A stretch of DNA of 64,000 bases from Pelagibius litoralis (GTDB taxonomy: Bacteria; Pseudomonadota; Alphaproteobacteria; Kiloniellales; Kiloniellaceae). The stretch is from positions 1-64,000 of the forward strand of contig NZ_JAAQPH010000004.1 in the NCBI RefSeq assembly GCF_011683915.1. Reading direction: 5' to 3'. The position numbers and the translations under genes were made by a program. This document shows, one piece after another, positions 34,973 to 43,873 of this stretch. The notes beneath the pieces were generated by a model. That model was not told the DNA's origin. It saw nothing but the letters and a program-made list of their open reading frames with translations, and made no database searches. Every line of letters begins with the position of its first letter. Positions within the stretch are counted from its first letter, which is position 1.

Positions 34973-36121
34973 CTAGAACCCGATCACGGAAAAGAAGATC
35001 GACAGCATCGCGTCCAGCACGATGACCAGAAAGATCGCTTCAACCACAGCGCGGGTAGTCTGCTGGCCCACCGATTCGGCGCTGCGCGTTACCTGCAGGC
35101 CCTCGTAGCAGCCGATCATGCCGATGATGAAGGCGAAGAAGGGGGCCTTGATGATACCCACGGCCAGGGTCTCGACGGTGACCGCGTCGTTCAACTGGCG
35201 GGCGAACTGGAAGAATGAGATATCCAGCACCACCGTGGCCATCACGGCGCCGCCGAGCAGCCCCATGATGTCGGCGTAAAAGGTGAGCAGCGGCAGCACC
35301 AGGACCAGGGCGATCACCCGCGGCATGACCAGCACCTCCATGGGGTCCAGGCCCAGGGTGCGCATGGCGTCGATTTCCTCGTTCACCTTCATGGTGCCGA
35401 TCTGCGCGGTGAAGGCGCTGCCGGAGCGGCCGGCCACGATGATGGCGGTGAGGAGGATGCCCATTTCCCGCAGAATGCCGACGGCCACCAGGTTGACCGT
35501 GAAAATCTGCGCGCCGAACTGGGCCAGCTGATCGGCGCCCTGGTAGGCCAGGACGACGCCGACGAGAAAGGAAATCAGGCCGACGATCGGCAGGGCGTTG
35601 AGGCCGGTCTGCTCCATCTGGCTGATCAGCGCCGTCCCGCGGATGCGCCAGGGCATGGCCAGGGAGCGCAGCATGACCGTTATCGTCAGACCCAGGAAAG
35701 ACAGCAGATCGGTCGCCTCGCGGCTGATCCGTACGGTTTCCCGACCGACCCGCAGGATCACGGCGACAAGCGGATTGTCGCCCTTGGGGGCCGGGGGACA
35801 TTCGACGTGGCGCGCCGCGACAGTTCCCATCAGCGTCTCGACCGCCGGTGGGGCCCCCACCAGGGCGACGTTCAGGCCGCGGCGTTTCAGGTCGTCGAGG
35901 GTACGGTCCAGGATCCAGGCCCCGGCGCTGTCGACCGCGCCGCACTGAGACAGGTCCATCGCCACTTCGCGGGCATCCTGGGGGTCCAGGTTGCGCAGCG
36001 CCGGATCGTGGCGGGCAAGCTCCTGGGTTGTCCAGTCGCCGGTGAACCGCAGGGTCAGCCGCTGTCCGTCGCGCAAGACTTCCAGGGAGGAGGTCACCAA
36101 CAGTTCTTCCGCCGCGCTCAC
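34973..36121 (-). CDS. MlaE family ABC permease with N-terminal STAS domain
   Basis: 382 residues. Residues about 10-115 form a STAS domain ('VAMDLSQCGAVDSAGAWILD'), corresponding to MlaB fused to the permease. The membrane part has the MlaE core: 'ALPIVGLISFLVGVVLAYQG', 'LTAIIVAGRSGSAFTAQIGT', 'VNEEIDAMRTLGLDPMEVL' and 'GCYEGLQVTRSAESVGQQTT'. It is the first gene of the operon; MlaF, MlaD and PqiC-like genes follow. The fusion replaces a free MlaB. No MlaC gene is present. Confidence 0.93.
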   Translation of the reverse strand: MSAAEELLVTSSLEVLRDGQRLTLRFTGDWTTQELARHDPALRNLDPQDAREVAMDLSQCGAVDSAGAWILDRTLDDLKRRGLNVALVGAPPAVETLMGTVAARHVECPPAPKGDNPLVAVILRVGRETVRISREATDLLSFLGLTITVMLRSLAMPWRIRGTALISQMEQTGLNALPIVGLISFLVGVVLAYQGADQLAQFGAQIFTVNLVAVGILREMGILLTAIIVAGRSGSAFTAQIGTMKVNEEIDAMRTLGLDPMEVLVMPRVIALVLVLPLLTFYADIMGLLGGAVMATVVLDISFFQFARQLNDAVTVETLAVGIIKAPFFAFIIGMIGCYEGLQVTRSAESVGQQTTRAVVEAIFLVIVLDAMLSIFFSVIGF

Positions 36122-36327
36122 GCCGCTGCTCCCACCTTCATGACCCCACTTTCAGCCCCAAGCCCCGTTTTCCCTGAGAAGTCCGGCTTTCCCGGGCCCC
36201 TCTCATGCCGCCACGGCGGCCACCCAGGGGCAGCCTCCGCTGCCTTCTTGTCCTAAACCGCTGCCATATAATAGCTATTTTGCCGAGTTTGTCTTCCGGC
36301 CTTGTTTATCGGCCTTGTCTGCCGGCT

Positions 36328-36804
36328 TTACCCGGCGGTGGTTACGCTGGCTTCGTGGCCGACCGGGAAGTTGACCGAATTCGCAATGAAACAGGTCCTG
36401 TTGGCATCCCCGTGCAGGGTTTCCGCCCGGGCAAGGTCACTGCCCGGCGCCAGTGTTACCTTGGGGCGCAGCGTCACCTTGTTGAAGCGCCCGCCGCGGC
36501 CCTCCTGCACCATGGTGCCGCTGGCATTGTCCTCATAGGCGGTCACGACCAGCCCTTCCAGCGATGCCAGGGCCAGATAGGACAGCATGTGGCAGGACGA
36601 GAGCGCGAGCAGCAACAGCTCTTCCGGGTTATGCAGTTTCGGATCGCCCTTGAAGGCCGGGTCGGCGGAGCCGGTCATCGAGGGCTTGCCGTCGAAATCG
36701 ACGCGGTACTCCCGCGAATAGACCCGGTAATCACGCGTCGGGCCGGCTTCGGCGCCGGTCCAGGTCAGTTGCAGAGTGTAGTGGTGATCTTTGCCGCGGG
36801 GCAT
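36328..36804 (-). CDS. OsmC family protein
   Basis: 158 residues. OsmC-fold proteins are thiol-dependent peroxidases active on organic hydroperoxides. The segment 'EELLLLALSSCHMLSYLALA' carries the first redox cysteine, and 'ANRTCFIANSVNFPV' carries the second near the C-terminus. The N-terminus resembles the OsmC subgroup with 'YTLQLTWTGAE'. The TPR gene stop lies 14 nt upstream of the start codon on the same strand (RBS AAAAGGAG), so they may form an operon. Confidence 0.9.
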   Translation of the reverse strand: MPRGKDHHYTLQLTWTGAEAGPTRDYRVYSREYRVDFDGKPSMTGSADPAFKGDPKLHNPEELLLLALSSCHMLSYLALASLEGLVVTAYEDNASGTMVQEGRGGRFNKVTLRPKVTLAPGSDLARAETLHGDANRTCFIANSVNFPVGHEASVTTAG

Positions 36805-36817
36805 GGCGGACTCCTTT

Positions 36818-38155
36818 TCAGTTCGGGGTCAGTGTCCGCTCGGCGGCAACGAGCATTGCGTGATTCCAGGCGTTGTCGCGGCGCGTCTCGGCGCGCTCCA
36901 ACAGCAGTGTCCGGGCAATCTCAATCTTGCCGGCCTTTATGGCCGCGTCGATCATCATCTGCTCGAAAAGATCGCGTTGGGCGTGGCTGCCGCCCAGGCG
37001 GTTCAGCTTGGCGCGGCAGGGTTGCAGCGCCAGCACGGCGTCGTCATAGCGGCCCTGGCCATAGGCCAGGATGGCACGCCCGAGCGGCAGGCCGACGTCG
37101 CGGGCGACCGCCTCTTGCGTGCCTTGCCCGCGGGCGAAGTCTTCCAGGCTGTCGAGCAGCGCCTCGGCCTGCTTGTCGCGGCGCGTCGCGGCCAGCGCCA
37201 TGAGGTAGTGGGCATCGGCGAAGATCAGCATGTGATCCTCGCCCAGGCGCGTGGCCTTCTCGGCCAGTTCGTCCCAGCGCGCGCCGACGTCGACGCCGCG
37301 CTGCTCCAGGCGCCACAGCAGGGCGACCGCGTTGGAGATGTCCAGGTACTCCTCGGAGAGGTCGGCGCGCACTTTTCCATCGTAGTGGCGCAGCACCGCC
37401 GCGGTATCGCCCTGGTCGAGCAGGAAGAGGCAGCGGTGCCAGTAGACGTGATAGGCAAAGTTGTTGCAGCCGCTCCAGGCGGGCTCCAGGCCGTCGATCC
37501 ATTTCGATCCTTCCTCGGCGCGATCCTGCATCTCCATCACATGGGCGACCGCGTGGGCGGCCCAGATGTCGCGCGGATTGCGGGCCACGGCGTCGCGCCC
37601 GATCGCTTCGGCGCCGGCATAGTAGCCGCATTCCTCCAGGGCGAAGGCCTTCAAACCCAGGACATAGCCATAGCCGGGCAGGTCTTCGCTCCAGGCAGGC
37701 AAAGGCCGGGTGACCGAGCGGCGCATGGCCGGCGCGTCGCCGAGATAGAAATGCAGGTACTGCGCCAGCTTCAGCGCCACGATGTCCTGCGGATGCTCGA
37801 CAAGGATTGCATCCCAGCAGGCCGCGGCAGCCTGGAGATCGCCGCCGAGCCAGGCTTCGAGCCCCGCCAGATGCTGGGCCTCGCGCGGCGTCAGGCCGGC
37901 CCCGGCGCCTGCCGCCCTGGCATCGGCCAAGGCCTTGGTGGCCCGCTTCGCCAGGTTGCGCTTGGCGAAAAGCAGCAGAAAACAGCCCTTCAGGCAGTGC
38001 GCCAGCGGCATTGCCGGGTCAAGGGTCAGGGTCTCTTTCAGCCGGTCGCCCGTCTGCAGCTCGAAGGCCAGATAGGCTTCGACCGTCGCATCGAAAGCCG
38101 TCATGGCCTCGGCGCTGGCGGCGGTCTGCGGCAGCCCTCTTTTATCGTGATGCAT
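36818..38155 (-). CDS. Tetratricopeptide repeat protein, TTC38-like
   Basis: 445 residues of the bacterial TTC38 family: 'YLAFELQTGDRLKETLTLDP', 'AHCLKGCFLLLFAKRNLAKR', 'LTPREAQHLAGLEAWLGGDL', 'DIVALKLAQYLHFYLGDAP' and a central 'HVYWHRCLFLLDQGDTAAVL' with conserved HxxxH-type residues. The fold is an alpha-solenoid, probably cytosolic. Its function is unknown. I chose the ATG at 38155, preceded by GAGAGAAAAA. A frame up to 38353 is non-homologous and overlaps the next gene. Confidence 0.88.
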   Translation of the reverse strand: MHHDKRGLPQTAASAEAMTAFDATVEAYLAFELQTGDRLKETLTLDPAMPLAHCLKGCFLLLFAKRNLAKRATKALADARAAGAGAGLTPREAQHLAGLEAWLGGDLQAAAACWDAILVEHPQDIVALKLAQYLHFYLGDAPAMRRSVTRPLPAWSEDLPGYGYVLGLKAFALEECGYYAGAEAIGRDAVARNPRDIWAAHAVAHVMEMQDRAEEGSKWIDGLEPAWSGCNNFAYHVYWHRCLFLLDQGDTAAVLRHYDGKVRADLSEEYLDISNAVALLWRLEQRGVDVGARWDELAEKATRLGEDHMLIFADAHYLMALAATRRDKQAEALLDSLEDFARGQGTQEAVARDVGLPLGRAILAYGQGRYDDAVLALQPCRAKLNRLGGSHAQRDLFEQMMIDAAIKAGKIEIARTLLLERAETRRDNAWNHAMLVAAERTLTPN

Positions 38156-38252
38156 TTTTTCTCTCGTCTGCTCATTCGCGGCCGGCGTGGCGGTGGCACG
38201 ATAACCTTGTCGGGATGTGATGCCTATCCCGATCCCCAGGCCCGGGGTCTCT

Positions 38253-38636
38253 TCATGGCCCTGTTCGAGATCCGCCCTGACCCCAATAACCCACCGCCAA
38301 TTCCAGTTCGCGGGCGTGGCAGGCGGCGGCCTGCGGGCCCTGGTCGGGGCCATCGTAGTGGCCCAGTTCGGTGAGCAGTTGAAAGAAGCCGCGGCCGGGC
38401 ATGCCGTTTTGCGCCCGGCTGACCGCGAGGGCGGCCAGCAGCGGCTGCCCGGCGTCGTGATCTTCCCGGATCATGTGTTCCAGCAGCAGGGTCAGGCGGT
38501 GAATGCTGTGCGGACCGGGGAAGGCCACGCGCTGGGCCAGGTCGCGGTAGCTGATGGTTTCGCCGGCGGCGGCGCAGGCGGTGAGGGCCTGGCGCAGGGC
38601 GCCGATCAGGGCCTCGTCTTCGCTGGTCTCGTTCAT
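38253..38636 (-). CDS. Conserved hypothetical protein (127 aa)
   Basis: The protein begins 'MNETSEDEALIGALRQALTA' and contains 'ETISYRDLAQRVAFPGPHSI', 'HRLTLLLEHMIREDHDAGQP' and 'LLAALAVSRAQNGMPGRGFF'. The 'SYRDLAxRV...PGP...HRL' layout is reminiscent of winged-helix or MGMT-like proteins, but lacks a PCHR active site. I recall similar proteins in Rhodospirillales but know no function. A start three codons earlier (38645) is also possible. It lies 97 bp upstream of the TPR gene on the same strand. Confidence 0.65.
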   Translation of the reverse strand: MNETSEDEALIGALRQALTACAAAGETISYRDLAQRVAFPGPHSIHRLTLLLEHMIREDHDAGQPLLAALAVSRAQNGMPGRGFFQLLTELGHYDGPDQGPQAAACHARELELAVGYWGQGGSRTGP

Positions 38637-38740
38637 GGCGTGCAATAAAGCTGCCTGCCCCCCGTTGCCGCAAGGCCTTTCCCTTTCGGGGCAAAGCTGC
38701 CAGATAGGGGCAACGATCCATCTTCTGACCGGGACCTTCT

Positions 38741-39922
38741 TTGTTGCGCAGTTTCGATGTCATCATCCTCGGCGCCGGGGCCGCCGGTCTGATGGCGGCG
38801 ATCGAGGCCGGCCGGCGCGGCCGCTCGGTGCTGGTGTTGGAACAATCGCAGAAGCCGGCGCAGAAAATCCGTATCTCCGGCGGCGGGCGCTGCAACTTCA
38901 CCAACCTGCATTGCGGGCCCGGTAACTTCCTCTCCGCGAATCCGCGCTTCGGCGTCTCGGCCCTGAAGCGCTATACCCAGCGCGACTTCATCGCCAAGGT
39001 CGAAGCCCACAACATCGCTTATCACGAGAAGACCCTGGGCCAGCTGTTCTGTGACGGCTCTTCGCAGCAGATCATCGATATGCTGCTGAGCGAGGCGGCT
39101 GAAGCCGGGGTGGTCCTGCAGACGGCGGTGACCACGCCGCGCATCGAAAGACGCGATGCCGGTTTCCACCTCGCGACGAGCCGGGGTGATTACACTTGCA
39201 GTTCCTTGATTGTTGCGACCGGCGGCCCGTCGATCCCCAAGATGGGGGCCAGCGGCTTCGCCTACGACATCGCCCGGCAGTTCGGCCTGGCGGTCGTCGC
39301 GCCGCGGCCCGCCCTGGTGCCGCTGACCTTCGATCCCACGACCCTGGCAAAGCTGCAGCACCTGACCGGCGTGGCGGCGGAGGCGGTGGTGGCCTGCGGC
39401 AAGACGCGCTTCCGCGAGGCGCTGCTGTTCACCCACCGCGGCCTCAGCGGCCCGGCGATCCTGCAGATCTCCTCCTACTGGGCGCCGGGTCAGGAGATTG
39501 CCGTCGATCTGTTGGCCGGGCAGGACGCCTTCGATCTGCTGCGCGCGGCCAGAAGCGAAAAAGCCAAGCAGGAACTGCACAACGTGCTGTCCGAACTGCT
39601 GCCCCGGCGCCTCGCGCTGTCGTTCTGCGCGCAAGCCGGCATCGACGGGCGCCTCGCCGATCTTTCCGATAAAAAGCTGCGTGCGGTTTCGGTGCTGCTG
39701 AACGACTGGCGCCTCCGGCCCCAGGGCACCGAGGGTTTCCGCACGGCCGAAGTAACTGCCGGCGGCATCGATACGGCGGAGATTTCGTCGAAGTCCTTCG
39801 AAGCCAAGAAAGCGCCCGGCCTCTATTTCATCGGCGAATGCCTCGACGTCACCGGCCACCTCGGCGGCCATAACTTCCAGTGGGCCTGGTCGTCCGGCCA
39901 CGCCGCCGGGCAATTCGTGTGA
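38741..39922 (+). CDS. NAD(P)/FAD-dependent oxidoreductase, BaiN/HI0933 family
   Basis: 393 residues. It has an N-terminal FAD-binding 'DVIILGAGAAGLMAAIEAGR' and the family hallmark 'KIRISGGGRCNFTN' at about residues 44-57. 'FCDGSSQQIIDML', 'ATGGPSIPKMGASGFAYDIA' and a C-terminal 'GLYFIGECLDVTGHLGGHNF' complete the pattern. This is the flavoprotein family that includes HI0933 and BaiN. The reaction is undefined for most members. The start is a TTG (38741 or 38744), because the Rossmann motif begins within 10 residues and no ATG is in frame. Confidence 0.92.
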   Translation: MLRSFDVIILGAGAAGLMAAIEAGRRGRSVLVLEQSQKPAQKIRISGGGRCNFTNLHCGPGNFLSANPRFGVSALKRYTQRDFIAKVEAHNIAYHEKTLGQLFCDGSSQQIIDMLLSEAAEAGVVLQTAVTTPRIERRDAGFHLATSRGDYTCSSLIVATGGPSIPKMGASGFAYDIARQFGLAVVAPRPALVPLTFDPTTLAKLQHLTGVAAEAVVACGKTRFREALLFTHRGLSGPAILQISSYWAPGQEIAVDLLAGQDAFDLLRAARSEKAKQELHNVLSELLPRRLALSFCAQAGIDGRLADLSDKKLRAVSVLLNDWRLRPQGTEGFRTAEVTAGGIDTAEISSKSFEAKKAPGLYFIGECLDVTGHLGGHNFQWAWSSGHAAGQFV

Positions 39923-40265
39923 GTCTGGCAAGCGTCGCTGCCTTTTCCCGACCGACCCTGAGTGGGGGGTGACGGTGGTTGCGACGAACGCCGGCTGTCG
40001 GATCGCGGAGCGCGCGTCCAACAGCGGCCGTCGGTCACGGCGTATCTGGCCAAAAGTCGACATGTATGCAGACATATGTTGAACCGCCAAAGACGCGGCA
40101 TATATGACGATGCTCGTGCCGGCGTCGGCCATTTCCCAAGCCACAGGCTTTCAATCGGCGAGCGCGACGGAACGGCTGGTCTCGTCGTCAAATCCCCCTA
40201 CTTACGGAGCAGCGTTTGACCCAGACCAAGGAAACGAGTTCCTGCACGGCCGGGAACCACCACGC
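39923..40265. other. 343-bp intergenic region
   Basis: A frame continues upstream of the serine hydrolase to 40104 but has no signal peptide or homology there. A patchy low-GC stretch around 40056-40106 (ACATGTATGCAGACATATGT, then CATATATGACG) may be the promoter or operator of the hydrolase. Nothing else was recognised. Confidence 0.5.
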
Positions 40266-41828
40266 ATGAAGTTCTCAATAGGCAGACCAATAATCGATGA
40301 ACCCCTGCGCAGAGCCGCGCGACTGGGGATCTGGGCGGTTCTGGCAGCGACACTGGCCGCTGTATCAGCAGCCGGCGCTGCGCCGGGGGATGATATTCGG
40401 CGCATCGTCGAAGAGGAGCGCGCGCGTGGTGGCACGCCGGCGATGTCTGTTGTGGTGGTGCGCGGCGGCCAGATCCTGGTCGAGCTGGCGTCCGGGCTCG
40501 CCGATCAGGAGGCCGGCCGGGCCGCAACCCTCGATACGCAATATCCCGCAGCTTCGGTTTCGAAGGTCTTGACCGCTGCGCTGGTCATGCGGCAGGTCGA
40601 GGAAGGACGGCTGGATCTCGACGTATCGGTGAACACCTACCTGAAATCCGCCTTGCGGGTGCGGGACGGTTCCGGCGAGCCGGTTCCGGTGACGCTCCGT
40701 CAACTGCTGTCGCACAGTTCCGGGCTGCCCGTGTCATGGGCTGGCATCGTCGACTGGGGGAACCCTGTTCCGATGATGGAGGAGCATCTGGCGAGAGGTC
40801 AAAGCATCGTCCACCCACCGGGTGAACGCGTCATCTATGCCAACGACGGCTTCGCCCTTGCCGGCTATGTGGCGGCCCAAGCCGCCGGGAAGACTTTTTC
40901 AGACTACGCCCGCGACGCCCTGTTCGAACCGCTCGGCATGAGCCGCTCGACGTTTGAATCGCCATGGCAACTCGGGGACAGCTTGGCGGCGGCCTATGGC
41001 CACTGGTTCCAGGGTGGCTCGGACCGCACCCACCACGCCGACTTGACGGCGACCGCCCCGGCCGGCGGGCTCGTTACTACGGCCCGTGACCTCGGCCGCT
41101 TTGCCCTGATGATGCTTGGCGGCGGCCAACTTGACGGTGTCCGCATCCTGCGTTCCGAGTCAGTTGCCGAGATGATGCGCCTCCAGGCCCGGGCGCATCC
41201 GGATCTGGACCAGGGCTTCGGCCTTGGTTTCGCCGTGCGTGAGCAGCAGGATCGGCGCATGGTTTGGTGGGACGGCAGCAGCAGTGGCGCCGCCGCGCGG
41301 CTGGCTTTGCTACCCGATGCCAAGACAGGCGTGGTGGTGCTGTCAAATCTGGCAGACAACGAACCCGCGTCGGTTGCGGGGAGACGCATTCTCGAAGCTC
41401 TGGTGCCGCCACCAGCCACTGCTGCCTACCAACCCTCGGCGGAGGAACTCGACAGGGCGGCCGGCTTTTACCGGCCCAGCGGCTTCCTCGATCCGGCGTA
41501 CTGGTACTTGAAATACCTGCTGGCGTTTGAAGTCGAGCGCCAGGGCGACAGGCTGGTGAAGAATTCGCAGATCACCGGTGAGCGGGCACTGTCACCAATC
41601 GGGCCGAACCGCTTTCGGATGTCGGGCTCGTGGCTCGACGATTCCACGGTGCTGTTCGACGGCGACGCGATGTACCTGGGTTATCTGAGGGCCGACCGGA
41701 TCTCGGTCTGGCAGTCGCCCACCGCAGTCTTGGTCTATGCCGTTCTCCTTGCTCTGACGGTCGCAAGCCTGCTCGTTTGGGTCGCTTGGCGGGCACTGCG
41801 GCGCCCGGGGCGTCCGCGGGTGGCATGA
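40266..41828 (+). CDS. Serine hydrolase, beta-lactamase class C / PBP4* family, membrane anchored
   Basis: 520 residues. A signal peptide lies at about 15-40 ('LGIWAVLAATLAAVSAAGAA'). The class C serine hydrolase domain has the nucleophile motif SxxK in 'PAASVSKVLTAALVM', YxN in 'IYANDGFALAGYVA', and a closing 'LARLA/GVVVLSN' region. After a C-terminal extension there is a membrane helix 'VLVYAVLLALTVASLLVWV' near residue 495. Such proteins are D-aminopeptidases, esterases or cell-wall enzymes and are rarely true beta-lactamases. It is probably exported with its catalytic domain in the periplasm. ATG 40266 gives the signal peptide. Confidence 0.88.
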   Translation: MKFSIGRPIIDEPLRRAARLGIWAVLAATLAAVSAAGAAPGDDIRRIVEEERARGGTPAMSVVVVRGGQILVELASGLADQEAGRAATLDTQYPAASVSKVLTAALVMRQVEEGRLDLDVSVNTYLKSALRVRDGSGEPVPVTLRQLLSHSSGLPVSWAGIVDWGNPVPMMEEHLARGQSIVHPPGERVIYANDGFALAGYVAAQAAGKTFSDYARDALFEPLGMSRSTFESPWQLGDSLAAAYGHWFQGGSDRTHHADLTATAPAGGLVTTARDLGRFALMMLGGGQLDGVRILRSESVAEMMRLQARAHPDLDQGFGLGFAVREQQDRRMVWWDGSSSGAAARLALLPDAKTGVVVLSNLADNEPASVAGRRILEALVPPPATAAYQPSAEELDRAAGFYRPSGFLDPAYWYLKYLLAFEVERQGDRLVKNSQITGERALSPIGPNRFRMSGSWLDDSTVLFDGDAMYLGYLRADRISVWQSPTAVLVYAVLLALTVASLLVWVAWRALRRPGRPRVA

Positions 41829-41874
41829 TATGTCGGTTATGGAATTGGTCGGAATATGCTCTAGTTTGTGAGGT

Positions 41875-42381
41875 ATGTTCGATCCGCCGCCCAACAAACG
41901 CGTGGTGCCCGGGCCGGGCCAGGAATCGGTCTGGGACTATCCGCGCCCGCCACGGCTGGAGTCGACGGCCCGGCATCTGAAAGTGGTCTTTGCCGAGACA
42001 GTGGTCGCCGAAACCAGTCGTGCCCTGCGCATCCTGGAGACCAGCCATCCGCCGAGCTACTACCTGCCGCCGGAAGACGTCCGCCGGGATCTGCTGGAGC
42101 GCGCGCCCGGCCGCTCGATCTGCGAATTCAAGGGCCAGGCGGCCTATTGGTCGATCCGTGTTGGCAGCCGGATCAGCGAGGCGGCGGCCTGGAGCTATGC
42201 CGCGCCCTGGTCGCCCTACGAGGCGCTGTGCGATCATCTCTGTTTCTATGCCGGGCGGGCCGATGCCTGCTTCGTCGACGGAGAACGCGTGGTGCCCCAG
42301 GAGGGTGACTTCTACGGCGGTTGGCGCAGCGCCGATATCGTCGGTCCTTTCAAGGGCGGCCCCGGCACCCGGGGCTGGTAG
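41875..42381 (+). CDS. DUF427 domain-containing protein
   Basis: 168 residues with the DUF427 core: 'VVFAETVVAETSRALRILET', 'PSYYLPPEDVRRDLLER', 'ICEFKGQAAYWSIRVG' and 'AAWSYAAPWSPYEALCDHLC', ending 'EGDFYGGWRSADIVGPFKG'. DUF427 proteins are small cytosolic beta-rich proteins of unknown function. The ATG at 41875 follows TGAGGT. It is 46 bp after the serine hydrolase gene on the same strand and convergent with DUF1203. Confidence 0.9.
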   Translation: MFDPPPNKRVVPGPGQESVWDYPRPPRLESTARHLKVVFAETVVAETSRALRILETSHPPSYYLPPEDVRRDLLERAPGRSICEFKGQAAYWSIRVGSRISEAAAWSYAAPWSPYEALCDHLCFYAGRADACFVDGERVVPQEGDFYGGWRSADIVGPFKGGPGTRGW

Positions 42382-42404
42382 AGACAGACCGTATTCGTCC
42401 CCCG

Positions 42405-42884
42405 TTAGCGGACTTCGGGCGCTCTGGTCACCTTGGCGGCGAAGCATCCCTGCCTTGCGTTGTGAAGGTGGATGTAGGCAACCCCTTCGCTTTTGAACAT
42501 GTCGTCGATCATCGAGCCAAGCGCCGCTCCGTCGACGACATCGGCCTGGATCATGAAATGATCCTCTCCAAAACAACGCACCGAGAGCAGGCGCGATGAC
42601 AGTACCTCGGGCACTTCGTTCGGCGCCGGGTGAGCCTGCTTGACGTTCTCGCGCACATAAATCGCGTGGGAAGCCCGATAGGGTGTTTTCTCCGGCAGGT
42701 GTTCGTAGTTGACCAAAACGACCCTGTCGCCGACCTCTGCGTCCGCCAGGCTGACCCGGCAGGGATAACCCGGTTTGCTGGTCACCGTTTCGCGGCGTGC
42801 GCCGATGGCTTCCAGCGCCTTGTCATCAAGCTCAAAGAGGTCGGAAAACAGGCCGCTGTCGAGCGCGTGGATCTGGAATGCCAT
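42405..42884 (-). CDS. DUF1203 domain-containing protein
   Basis: 159 residues showing the DUF1203 pattern: 'PGYPCRVSLADAEVGDRVVL', 'NYEHLPEKTPYRASHAIYV', 'LLSVRCFGEDHFMIQADVVD' and a C-terminal 'VAYIHLHNARQGCFAAKV'. The conserved Cys and HxHNA motif suggest an enzymatic or metal-binding role, but none is established. It is a single gene, divergent from the TerB-like gene across a 220-bp spacer. Confidence 0.88.
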   Translation of the reverse strand: MAFQIHALDSGLFSDLFELDDKALEAIGARRETVTSKPGYPCRVSLADAEVGDRVVLVNYEHLPEKTPYRASHAIYVRENVKQAHPAPNEVPEVLSSRLLSVRCFGEDHFMIQADVVDGAALGSMIDDMFKSEGVAYIHLHNARQGCFAAKVTRAPEVR

Positions 42885-43104
42885 TTTACAGTCTCCTTCG
42901 AAATTCTATGGCGAAGGTACTATCGGCGGTCACGTGCAACTATCCGATTATTGCGCGGATACACAGGCTCGCCCGGGCCCTTGGGGCGGTTCCGGCCCGG
43001 CGTTGATCGCAGGACATCGGATTTCCCAATCAAACTTGCCGATAGCGATTGCCATTCGCCTTTCTAATTCCCATCTGTCTCGGGGACAATTGGAGAGGAA
43101 GAGC

Positions 43105-43842
43105 ATGAATCCCCAAGGTTTACTTGAGCAGTTTCTCGGCCCGAACGCAGGCCAGGCAGCCGGCGGCGCGATGCAGAATGCCAAAGGCAAGCTGGCGAAC
43201 AGCGGCCTCGGCGGTGTGGCTGGCGGCTTGGCCGCCGGCGGTCTGCTTGGCGTTCTGCTGGGGAACAAAAAAGCACGCAAAACAGCTGGGAAATTGGCTG
43301 GGGGCGTGGTGGGTTACGGCGGCGCCGCGGCCCTTGGTGCCCTGGCCTTTCGCGCCTACTCAAACTGGCAGGCGGGGCAGCAGGCGCCCCAGCAAGCAGC
43401 GGCTCAGCAGCCCGCTGCGGCGCCGCCGCCGGCGCTTCCGCCCGCCGGGTCAAAGTTCCTGCCCGCCGCCGCACCGGCCAGCAACGGCCGGCCGTTCGAG
43501 CTGGCCCTGGTGATGGCGATGATCGCCGCCGCCAATGCCGATGGCCATATCGGCCCGGACGAACAGCGCCTGATCTTCAACAAGGTCGGCGAACTGCCGC
43601 TCGATGCCGAAGACAAGGCCTTCGTTTTCGATGCTCTCGGCAGCCCGCCGAGCCTGCAGGATATCGCCAACCTGGCGGAAGGGCCGGAGCAGGCGGCCGA
43701 GCTCTATCTCGTCTCGCGCCTGGCCATCGATCCCGATCACCCGATGGAACAGGCTTACCTGGAAGCCCTGGCCAGCCGCCTGTCGCTGCCCGGCGAACTG
43801 GTCGGTCATCTGGAGAGCCAGGCAGAGGCTGCCACCGCCTGA
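43105..43842 (+). CDS. TerB-like DUF533 family protein (YebE type)
   Basis: 245 residues. A Gly/Ala-rich N-terminal half with a weak membrane segment ('GGVAGGLAAGGLLGVLLGNK', about 34-53) is followed by a Gln/Ala/Pro linker. A TerB-like all-helical domain then spans about 135-240 ('ELALVMAMIAAANADGHIGP', 'ELYLVSRLAIDPDHPMEQ', 'LEALASRLSLPGELVGHLE'). The acidic 'DGHIGPDE' motif is the typical TerB metal-binding loop. Members associate with the inner membrane; their role is unknown. ATG 43105 has a strong GGAGAGGA ribosome-binding site. A longer frame exists to 42775. Confidence 0.88.
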   Translation: MNPQGLLEQFLGPNAGQAAGGAMQNAKGKLANSGLGGVAGGLAAGGLLGVLLGNKKARKTAGKLAGGVVGYGGAAALGALAFRAYSNWQAGQQAPQQAAAQQPAAAPPPALPPAGSKFLPAAAPASNGRPFELALVMAMIAAANADGHIGPDEQRLIFNKVGELPLDAEDKAFVFDALGSPPSLQDIANLAEGPEQAAELYLVSRLAIDPDHPMEQAYLEALASRLSLPGELVGHLESQAEAATA

Positions 43843-43873
43843 TTCTTGCGACCGCGCCGGTTGTCCTATCGCG

